Shown here piece by piece: positions 23,701-32,700 of a stretch of DNA of 64,000 nucleotides; position 1 is the stretch's first letter; each line of letters opens with the position of its first letter. The DNA comes from Apostichopus japonicus (taxonomy: Eukaryota > Echinodermata > Holothuroidea > Aspidochirotida > Stichopodidae). Under the pieces are notes generated by a model. It saw nothing but the letters and a program-made list of their open reading frames with translations. It was not told the DNA's origin and did not search any database. The translations under genes and the position numbers were made by a program. Where the stretch lies: contig NC_092569.1 in the NCBI RefSeq assembly GCF_037975245.1, positions 15,980,001 to 16,044,000 of the forward strand. Reading direction: 5' to 3'.

Positions 23701-25000
23701 ACAAGGCACATATATCCAATTCTTTAGACCCATATGTAGGGCCACATTGGGCCACCTATTCTTTCTATCTGGTGGGACCTATGCAGAAGAAAATTTGTCT
23801 TGCATTGGCAGTTCTTTACTCTGTGGAAAGTACCTTTGCATTTAATATTGTTTTTGTGTGGTTCCAAACCGGTTTTGAGTGGTACCTTGTATATTTAATC
23901 TGGGTCAATGCTACGATAATGAGCATTTTGGGCCATATTTGAGGGCGTCTGGCGGGCCCTTAGCAACAGAAAATTTGTCTGGCATAGGCCATTCAGTACT
24001 TTGTGGCATTCATGCATTAAGTTGACATTGGTTTCAAGTGGTACCTCGTTCGTTTGATCAGATGCATTTTTTATAGGGGCCCTTCTTGGGCGTCTGGCGG
24101 GCTCTTTGCAGCAGAAAATTTGTCTGGCATGGGCCATTCAGTACTATGTGGCATTCATGCATTAAGTTGACATTGGTTTCAAGTGGTACCTCGTTCGTTT
24201 GATCAGATGCATTTTTGGGCCCCCTTTAACCGGCCCCAGGGGCCACATGCAGCAGAGCGATCACGGCAGACATCCACTTTTGGATATACTGGGTTTTTCC
24301 ACAAACGTTCCAATACTCAGATATTGGTACCTCGTTCGTTTGGTCAAAGTGCACTGGGCTGCCGGTCTATTACTAGCATTTTTCCAATCACTCCAAGTCA
24401 CTCCAAGATTAATGTATGTCGTCCAGTTATAGAGTTGTTGACAATTGACAACTCATTAGGCATGGACGTTAAATTTGAATCTAAGAGACTGACTTCAGTC
24501 AGCTTGCGGCTTTGATAAGCCAATGAGGCTTCTTCGCGAATTCCTGCTTGCAGGAGGATCTTAAATACATACATAGGCTACATACATTACTAGTTCTCAT
24601 TGTTTGTTTAATAGATTATGCCATATCAAAATTAGAATTCGGTCTACAGTATTATAGGCCTACTTGACGAAAACTGATTCCGAGCCATAGAGTGCTAAAT
24701 GACCTATCATGTGAGTGACACCTTTATTCAACTTAATTATGATGTTTAAAGATAGCCCGCACATTGAAGAAACTATTTCCAAGGAATGCGAAACGAATTA
24801 GCTGGTATAGGCCTATGTAGGCATATAGCCAATTTAAAGGTGGACTCGGTGAAGTGCAGTTTATCATAGTTATTATATAAACAGATATTTAATATATATA
24901 TGCCTACCATTCCTTGGCTCCCGGAGCAAAATGTTCTGATACAGACAGCGAGAGCAAGCACGATACCGGTTGCTTTTATATTCAGCACTTCAGAGGCCAT
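16277..25000 (-). CDS. SUEL-lectin type I membrane protein (5 exons, 317 aa)
   Basis: Exons in gene order: 24908-25000, 18942-19245, 17575-17787, 16832-16934, 16277-16517. All have AG/GT borders, phases 0-1-1-2, and total 954 nt. Residues 1-31 are a signal peptide (hydrophobic core TGIVLALAVC). Residues 35-130 form one SUEL/galactose-binding lectin domain, with the family hallmarks VCEG, IYASYGF, C-N-G-L-M-A-C and C-Q-G-V-T-K-Y-L-V-V-E-Y-Y-C. Residues 133-203 are an extreme Asp-rich stalk. About 208-232 is a single transmembrane helix followed by WWKCKNKR, a stop-transfer sequence. Residues 239-317 form a cytoplasmic tail with several Tyr (EIYHQQL, PHYVNEG, GYEIIR). SUEL domains bind rhamnose or galactose, so a surface lectin/receptor role is inferred. 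I do not recognise the full architecture: EVA-1 also joins SUEL domains to a membrane helix, but this tail shows no EVA1-type sequence. Confidence 0.85.
16832..16934 (-). CDS. Transmembrane exon of the SUEL protein
   Basis: Reads (G)ALSTAAVIAFPVVIF, then LLVVVATLLVVWW and KCKNK. This is a 25-residue hydrophobic helix followed by a basic stop-transfer, so the N-terminus is extracellular and the C-terminus cytoplasmic. Acceptor TTTTAG, donor GTAACC, phase 1 in and 2 out. Confidence 0.88.
17575..17787 (-). CDS. Asp-rich stalk exon of the SUEL protein
   Basis: Seventy-one residues, more than half Asp or Glu, with a Gly patch (DDGGGGDGDVDD). It is written by an imperfect ATC/ATG trinucleotide repeat, so repeat-length variation would change stalk length in frame. 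It starts VNGNERPEYGDD and ends ESFGDRKT before GTCAGT. Its phases (1 in, 1 out) fit both neighbours exactly, which supports real coding rather than a chance open repeat. Confidence 0.85.
18180..18640. repeat. Diverged tandem repeat, about 142-bp unit
   Basis: The landmark TTCGGCTAAATAAATGCATT occurs at 18325 and 18467, with degraded versions near 18185 and 18610. The intervening sequence is also related. It lies in SUEL gene intron 2. Confidence 0.7.
18942..19245 (-). CDS. SUEL / galactose-binding lectin domain exon
   Basis: One exon encodes the complete lectin domain: opening SIVCEGEDYDISC, the conserved YASYGF segment, then RCDPNS, AVCNGLMAC, DTCQGVTKYL and closing YYCRE, with regularly placed Cys pairs. 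An alternative read-through past the GTATGC donor would stop 15 codons later. Splicing into the acidic exon at 17787 restores an open frame and reaches a membrane helix, so splicing is preferred. Confidence 0.9.
21178..24368. mobile_element. 3.2-kb foldback-type DNA transposon
   Basis: Perfect inverted ends AGACCGGCAGCCCAGTGCAC and GTGCACTGGGCTGCCGGTCT, continuing as long inverted repeats. The left arm (to about 22060) and right arm (from about 23710) each consist of several tandem units of about 146 bp sharing GACAAATTTTCTGCTGCAAA and GGGCCCGCCAGACGCC. The empty site is preserved in copy A (GAGCCTATTACC), so the insertion post-dates the duplication. The target duplication is at most 2-3 bp (AT or TA). 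It lies in SUEL gene intron 1. Confidence 0.88.
23268..23477 (-). CDS. Acidic reading frame inside the foldback element (possible captured exon)
   Basis: Reads NYGWKSNNGCYSPDWFEGPA then LPDHLF, followed by an acidic Ser-rich C-terminus ending SDDSDNET and TAG. A plausible acceptor (GGATCCACAG) precedes the frame, and a stop lies just upstream in the unspliced reading. I do not recognise the protein. The W..C..PDWF.GP.LP arrangement looks like a real C-terminal domain rather than chance, but the evidence is one open frame. Confidence 0.4.
   Translation of the reverse strand: MDPQNYGWKSNNGCYSPDWFEGPALPDHLFQEGELSEDFQSSRPDVASEFDADDSSTEPSWSDDSDNET
24405..24580 (+). mobile_element. SINE body, copy B
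   Basis: Duplicate partner of 5453-5612; now displaced from its left flank by the foldback insertion. Confidence 0.65.
24908..25000 (-). CDS. Signal-peptide exon of the SUEL gene (copy B)
   Basis: Thirty-one codons starting MASEVLNIKATG with a hydrophobic core ending at AVCIRTFC, then a GTAGGC donor in phase 0, the phase at which the lectin exon begins. The 5.7-kb intron to that exon carries a 3.2-kb foldback element. The exon assignment rests on phase, strand, position and signal character, not on transcript data. Confidence 0.75.
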
Positions 25001-25243
25001 TGTACCACTCTGCTATACAGTCTGTGTGTTCAAGGGCAAACTATTTGTCTATTCATAGACAAACGTTGATATCAGTGTACCATGTCGCACGATAACTTCT
25101 CTCAACGTTATAACCTATACGTAAACTCCACCTATCTAACGGAAATGGGTCAATGGGAAAGAAACCGCGTATTTCAGTAGGCCTATAGGAGGAAGAGTAT
25201 TGATTTTATATATAGGCCTATATAGGACTGTATGGGATCACAT

Positions 25244-25467
25244 ATATAGCACACTTCAACACCCACTCCATTTTGTAAATAATTTTGCATTTTCATCTGG
25301 CGTTAGATGCAATTTGGTGCTCCAAATGAGATTTTATTCTCATTTGGAAATGAAAAAGGGGTTTTCTGACTTGCGAAGCGGGGGGGGGGGGCGGAATGAT
25401 ACTTCCGCCCCTCCATATTTTTCAATGGGGGGCTGGCGCCCCCAGCCCCCCGGTTCCTACGCCCTTG
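25244..25467 (-). mobile_element. Truncated hAT MITE at a deletion junction
   Basis: Inverted relative to 6591-6967. It keeps the CAAGGGCG end (reading CGCCCTTG at 25467) but is cut near its middle at 25244. The flanks correspond to copy A positions about 6230 and 9052, so about 2.8 kb was lost at this spot. Confidence 0.85.
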
Positions 25468-25679
25468 CATACAAGGCTCTTTTCAATATCATTAATTATT
25501 TTGTGCAAGCGTAATATATTTTGTTTAGAGTACCCTAAATGAAATAAAGACACTTCGTCGATCATAACCAACTTCTAGCCTATACTATTGGCTGACTTTT
25601 CGTTAATGTAAGATATCATTAAACTCAAGGGGAAAATCTCATTAAATGTTTCAGTTGATAGCATAATTATAGGCTAATG

Positions 25680-26943
25680 CAGTGGCGGCGGAACCGGGGG
25701 GGGGGGGGCTTGGGGGGGCTCAGCCCCCCCAATGAAAAAGCTGAGGGGGCAAATTCATGATTAGCCCCCCCCCCCAATATTTACCAAGGCTCCGAAACGT
25801 GCATCTGCCCATTTTTTAATGCATACTTGTCGATCTGTCCGATGCACACGCATACTACATAGGTGTAATAATTAAATATGATAATTGATTGTCTGTATCA
25901 TGCCTCATCGAATATTAGTGTTTTAAACAAGAGGGTAATACGCTAAACGCTACACTCATCAACATTTGCGTTTACACTACGAGTACACGCAAGGCGTGGA
26001 ACATGGCTTTATGTTTAAACGCAATCAATTATGAAACGAACAAAAACACAATATTAGCATTTCACCTGTACTGTATAGGGTACATGCATTTTTGACATGA
26101 TGACAGTGCTAGGTCATAGAAATTTGTTGGCAACTGCACATGGTTTTGGAATTACCCATTTGTTGACATTAAGAAATGCTTTCTGTTTTTTCTTATGACA
26201 TTTATTTAATTCAGGGGCGTCGGAGCCGGTACGGGCAGGTCCGGCGAACGCCGGACCAATATTCACGACGCCAAAAAAAAAAAAAAAAAAGTAGGACTAA
26301 AAAAGGAGGGAAAAAATCGCGGAGGTATATGTTTCAATAATTTTCAATAATGATGACGGCAAGTAGGCTAAATGTGACTACTCTGGCATGGCAGGGGTCT
26401 TGTTTTCAAGCTCGGGAAGTGCCATTTCCTGCAATCTGGTAGGCATATTTTCAAAATTTTCTCCATTACGCTACGCGCCAACCGTGGTGGCGCGTAGCGT
26501 AGTGTGACCTACCAAACGTCCCCCCCGATAATTATGATGGTTGGCCACACTCTGAACCGCCGTACCAATCAAAAATAGCTTCCGACGCCCTTGTAATTAT
26601 TGCATTTAATTGCAAGTAGTAATTTACTACACTCAAAAACGTCTTTGCAAATACACGTCGAGTAATAGCTACTCTCTTAAAACACCATCGAATATACAAA
26701 TTACAATGTTTTTACAGATTTTTACGTGCAATCTGAGAAATTGCAGGCTTGAGACCCATGTTTTAGGGCTAGGTATTCGCAGCACAAAACACTCGGGAAG
26801 TGCCGTTTCCGGCCATCTGGGGGGTTTGAAAAACCCAAAATTTTCTTCTACGCTCCGCGCCAACCGATGGTGGCGCTCCGCTTAGATAGTCTCCACAATA
26901 TTAGCCCCCCCCCCCCAATAATTTTCCCGTTCCGCCGCGCCTG
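25680..26943. mobile_element. Composite hAT-like element with perfect 8-bp TSD
   Basis: Ends CAGTGGCGGCGGAACC and GGTTCCGCCGCGCCTG type, flanked by GGCTAATG at 25672-25679 and 26944-26951. Copy A keeps the near-identical empty site (TGCTAATG). Contains poly-G/C tracts and a nested element. Confidence 0.9.
26212..26593. mobile_element. Nested MITE inside the composite element
   Basis: Starts CAGGGGCGTCGGAGCC and ends CTTCCGACGCCCTTG, inverted ends of the same general style. It holds an inverted copy of the GTTGGCGCG block seen at 1-110. The target duplication is unclear (AT-rich flanks). Confidence 0.65.
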
Positions 26944-27377
26944 GGCTAATGGACAGGGAGTGTACCACCCTATATCACAGAAGGTTCTCCCCGTCGGGCG
27001 ATGGTCACAAATCATACGACATGTTACGTTGAGTTCGATGATTTATGGAAATATTGTTACGTCTTGTCTCAATATTTTTAGTTGAAAAGAAATTGAAATT
27101 TGTTTCTAGGAGTCATTATCATTTGTAACTTAAATGTTGAGGATTACCATAAAGAAAAATTAACATTTAATCTCAAAATTTCGACATTTTTTCTCGATAT
27201 TTCGACGTTTTTGCCAGATATCCTAACGAATAAGGGTGAAAATATGTCAATTGATTGTTCATTTGTTCATAATGTGCTGTCAGCGTTAATTACGGTTGAG
27301 CTAAGAGAGTTGACGTTCTTTTCAGTTCGAGACTTTTTGTCGGGACAGATATTTTCGTCCTATCAGCATGCCACAAC

Positions 27378-27768
27378 CAAGGGCGTAGGAACCGGGGGGG
27401 CTGGGGGGGGGGGGGCGCCAGCCCCCCAGTGAAAAATGTGGAGGGGCGGAAGTATCATTCCGCCCCCCCTGGTTCGCAAGTCAGAAAACCCCTTTTTCAT
27501 TTCCAAATGAGAAAAAAATCTCATTTGGAGCACCAAATTGCATCTTGGGCCAGGTGAAAATACAAAATTAAGTTTACAAAATCGAGTGGGTGTTGAAGTG
27601 TGCTATATTGCACCAAATTGCATCTGAGGCCACCTGGAAATGCAAAAAATTCCAAAGGGGAGGGGGACACCCCCTCCCCTTAGACCCCTCCCCTTAGACC
27701 CCTCCCCCAGGCCGGCCATCAGTCTTCAGCCCCCCCCCCCCACTCAAAAGTACCTTCCTACGCCACTG
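27378..27768 (+). mobile_element. hAT MITE with perfect 8-bp TSD
   Basis: Same family as 6591-6967; flanked by GCCACAAC at 27370-27377 and 27769-27776. Contains a duplicated CCCCTTAGACCCCTC segment absent from the other copy. Confidence 0.92.
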
Positions 27769-28978
27769 GCCACAACAGTCGAACAATAGTGGCGCCCCTG
27801 CTCTTTTGATAAACAAATGACGAGTTTAGACCCATTTCTTGAAGATGATTGAGTCCCCTTTAACAATTCGTAAAGATACAGTTTATCTCTGAAGGAATTC
27901 CTCCATGTGCTCAATGACCATCAGTGGTATTTGCCTTAGCAACTTTGAATAGGTAAACTATCTGTTTTCTGCTTCTGTGTCGGAAGGAAGGGAGTTGAGG
28001 GCTGTGCGAGGGAGGGGGGGGAGGGGAGGGGAAGAGGGTGCTAAGACAATATTGTACAGACATGCCACTTTCGTCACACCAATGTATTCGAAATATTTAC
28101 TCTCATTGCATTATGATGTTAAGACAAGTGTTTGCAATTTTTCATTTCAAATGCAAAAAACTCAAAAGCTTTTCAATAGTATGCATAATGAATACAATGA
28201 TTAACTAGAGAAGAATAACTACTCAAAATTATGGCTAATTTGTCTTCAACAAGAAAAAAAAAAGTACCATTCAATCAATCAATCTTGTACATTTTCATTT
28301 CAACAACAGCTCATAACATCTACAACATATTTTGTCTTTTCGTCTTAATTCAAAATTATTCAGTCAGTGTAACTTTCATCCTAGTTCCTGAGACCAGAAC
28401 TCATGAATAACATTATGCTGAATACATCCTAGAAGATTTGCAGCAACAATACTAATTAATAAATACTAACATGGCTGACATGATCAAATGGAAACATATT
28501 TCACCTTCTTCTGAGAACTTGCTGTGGTCCTTTTTAGAAGTGAATTTAAAAAATATGTAGCATTTACTGTTATTTTACCATTTAACACATAGAGACAAAA
28601 AACAAACAAAAAACAAGGCGGAAATGTTAACTTCAGAAGACTTCTGATCAAGGCACGTGTTGCAACTTTAGTAATTAAGACATTTAATTCAAGGTGTTCA
28701 CAGAAAGATCATTTATGCTTTAAAAGGCTATTCTGGTGACTGAAGTAAATTGCATATTAAAATTAAATTTTCTGTATCTCTAGGTTAAAGCCCAAATCCT
28801 CATCACATTCGGTATTTACAGAGATATGATTTTGTTTGAATTACAAATTTGGTCATATTTTTGCATCTGGCAACAGCACAGTGATGGGTGATGTCATCAC
28901 ACTAATCGAGGTGTTAATGGTTGCAATCAATATCTACAGTAAAAAGTAACATTTCTACAACAACAACACAAAACATTA

Positions 28979-29205
28979 TGCCTTTCAATCAAAAGGTCCC
29001 CGGTTCGAGTTCAGATTAATGTATGTCGTCCATTTACAGAGTTGTTGACAATTAACAATTCATAAACATTGGACGTTAAATGTAAGAGACTGACTTCGGT
29101 CAGCTCGCGGCTTTGATAAGCCAATGAGGCTTCTTCGCGAGTTCCTGCTTGCAGGAGAATCTAATGTACATACATACATACACCCGTATATACATACATT
29201 GAAGT
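28979..29205 (+). mobile_element. SINE with tRNA-type box B (5' truncated)
   Basis: GGTTCGAGTTC at 29002-29012 matches a pol III box B; it is followed by the same body as 5453-5612. The insertion interrupts sequence that is continuous in copy A near 10460. No box A remains. Confidence 0.7.
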
Positions 29206-29604
29206 TTCATGAAATTCTAAAATACAGAGAACATTGACTGCTAAAAAACACATTCCATATGTATCATATTTCAAGGATAAATCCACAAGAAGGTTAACGT
29301 CAGGAAAATATAAAAAGTATTTGGAGAATATCTGTCATTGTGACATCACAGTGATATTTTCAATATGAACATCATCATGGTTCCACTTCCTGAAGTAAGG
29401 GAATGGTGAGTGGGTCTAAATAGGTTACATTTATTCAACCATATTTCCAATATAAAGAAACAAGATGGGTTTATAAGGAAAAGAATGACATATCGTTTTT
29501 GTATTTAATATAAGTGTAATATTGACCGCCAATGCAATATCCCTTTTAAGTAATAAGACACCAAATTTGAAAGGTAAAAAGTGAAAAGTTCCAATGAATC
29601 GATA

Positions 29605-29773
29605 TCATATGAGTGGTGGCACATCAGGATCATCAACAAAGGCTTCGCTGACTGGTTTTTCCTTGACCTCTTTAAGTGTGGTTCTCTCACGCCGTGGCTT
29701 GTTTTCATTATTTACAATCAGGTCAATGTTTTTAGCTGCGGCTGGATCAACCTCCAGAAATTCCCTCTCAGGT
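29605..29773 (-). CDS. DNAAF11: DNAAF11 terminal exon
   Basis: Codes for [20 protein letters not shown] and on to DDPDVPPLI, then TGA. It enters in phase 2 after the exon ending CDLRT(R). A paralogous terminal exon lies at 10872-11037. This one is taken as the gene's own because every upstream exon on this side is intact and in phase. Confidence 0.94.
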
Positions 29774-32700
29774 CTGAGAGTTGAAGATGTGAATTAAGGT
29801 GAAATCTATAGTTAATACCATATATAAAGTAATAAATATAGGGTAAATAAAAATCAATGTACGTATATGTATATAAACATACATATAATTGAACTGGGAA
29901 CGGATTTCATAACAAAGGGATGATTTGATTAGTCTAAGGTTAAACTCAGTCTCATATGTCAAGTGAAGAAGAAAAAAGTGTAACAAACACCTTACTCCTT
30001 AGTGTGTGTGTGCTGTAATGTGTAACAAACACCTAACTCCTTAGTGTGTGTCCTTAGTGTGTGCGTGCTGTAATGTGTAACAAACACCTTACTCCTTAAT
30101 GTGTTTGCTGTAATGTGAAACAAACACCTAACTCCTTAGTGTGTGAGTGCTGTAATGTGTAACAAACACCTAACTCCTTAGTGTGTGAGTGCTGTAATGT
30201 GTAACAAACACCTTACCCCTTAATGTGTTTGCTGTAATGTGAAACAAACACCTTACTCCTTAGTGTGTGAGTGCTGTAATGTGTAACAAACACCTAACTC
30301 CTTAGTGTGTGAGTGCTGTAATGTGTAACAAACACCTAACTCCTTAGTGTGTGAGTGCTGTAATGTGTAACAAACACCTAACCCCTTAATGTGTTTGCTG
30401 TAATGTGAAACAAACACCTTACTCCTTAGTGTGTGTGTGCTGTAATGTGAAACAAACACCTTACTCCTTAGTGTGTGAGTGCTGTAATGTGTAACAAACA
30501 CCTAACTCCTTAGTGTGTGAGTGCTGTAATGTGTAACAAACACCTTACCCCTTAATGTGTTTGCTGTAATGTGAAACAAACACCTTACCCCTTAATGTGT
30601 TTGCTGTAATGTGAAACAAACACCTTACTCCTTAGTGTGTGTGTGCTGTAATGTGAAACAAACACCTTACTCCTTAGTGTGTGTGTGCTGTAATGTGTAA
30701 CAAACACCTTACACCTGTGTGTGTGTGGGTGTGTTTGCTGTAATGTTTGAATATTTTTCTATTATTTTAGCTACAAGGAAAAATTAACATCCTGTTTTGA
30801 TTTTAGCCAATACCAAAACCTCAAATGTCAGTGACAAGGAAAGCAATACCAACATGTCCTTTTTGCTAAGTGGATCAACTATACATATATACTTGAATGA
30901 GCGCAGTTTGAAGAGCGACCAGAATGCAAAAAATGAATTGTGGTTTTTAATGATGTAACATGAGCAGTTTTCTTCATGAATCTGACGTAATGTATTGTGA
31001 GGGTGTACAACATACTTGATCTTAGTAATACAGTGAAAAGCAGTGTGATGTTACAAACAATAAATTCACAATGACACAGGCTGTCCTGATATAACCATTG
31101 ACCTCAACAACAGGCTTCTTGTACTAAATGTGATAGATACATCAACATACTAAATATGACATCTGTCCTTGTTGAAATATTGTGTAAAACATGGTTTTCA
31201 CAATTTGAATGAAATGACCATTTGCCACAGCATTAGGCCTCTTGTACACAATGTGGTACTTCTACACACCACATATGAGGTTTGCACATGCTTTCCTTCT
31301 TGAGATATCGTGTTTACAAGGTTTTCACATTTTGACCCCTGGTGACCCCAAATGACCTTTGACCTCTACCAAAAATAATATGCTTCTTGTACGCAATGTG
31401 GTACTTCCACACATGAAATATGAAATTGGTCCGAACTTCCCTTTTCGAGATATCGTGTTTACAAGGATTCACAATTTGACTCCTGGTGATCCCAAATGAC
31501 CTTTAACCTCCACCAAAAACAATAGGCTTCTTCTACTCAATGTGGTACTTCTACACACCAACTATGAAATTGGTCCGACCTTTCTTTCTTGAGATATCAT
31601 GTTTACAAGCTGGGCGTCACAAATGCACACATACACACATCTAGGTGTGTATTCAAACACAAGTCCCCTGATTGATGTGGCGGTTCAAGCACACACACAC
31701 ACATCTGCCATCATGAATGCAAAGGTTACAAATATCATCAAAGAGCAAGTTCAATGGCAGAAAGTTACCTTTAGTAAGAACTGTGATTGCTTCAAGTGAA
31801 TATAGCAATTCACTGACTAAGTCTACTATTTTTCTGACTCCATCTTTAGTAGACAATTTAAAACACCAAACTTTCAAATTATAACAAAATCTAAGATATT
31901 GGAATAAACTGACTCAAGTAATACTTTATGTGTCTACTATTACTTTCATTTCTTCCAACCTGACTCCACCCGCCCCCCAACCCAACCACCCCCCCCCCTA
32001 TTCCTCCATATATCCCTTTTACAAATTGTTGGTAACAAAAACATTATCTTATTTGGGGAATGCTGATTTACTTTAAAGGTGTCATAAAATACGTCACACA
32101 ACCGATAAAAAAAACAAATAAATGTGCCTTTCAATACCTTGTACGAAGATCACAGGTTCCTGTATGGTGCAGTTCCTTCTCCGCTCTGTTTACTTTAGAA
32201 TTCGTCCGGGTAATAACTTCTTTCATCTGTAACAGGACGTAAAAGGTTAAATATATCATGGTAATAACATAGTGTAGCAGTATCACTTCCTGACAGTGTT
32301 TACACATCAGCAAAGGATTGTTTTTTCTTGCTTGGTTTTGTTTAAAATTAAAAAATGAAAAAAGGTTTTCATTTTGGGTTGAAACAGGATCTAATATTTT
32401 TGTTATCAAAGGTACTGTTGCATTCATACTTGTTTATACTAAACTTCGAAAAATTATTCTTTACGGTAGCCCAGAGCGGACATTGCAAATGAAATGAAAT
32501 AAATATATCGATAAGACTCAAAATTTTCAAATTTTAGTTCACAATTTTTTTTTTTTTTGTCACTCCTGAACCACCAGTAAGAGTTACTGACTAATGAACA
32601 TCTCTGGACAGTTGGTTGTAATTCACTTAATAATACAGACTTTCTTAATTTTTTATGATAGACAAAAATGTTTTTCTGGAGCAAATTACGGGCCAAAGAA

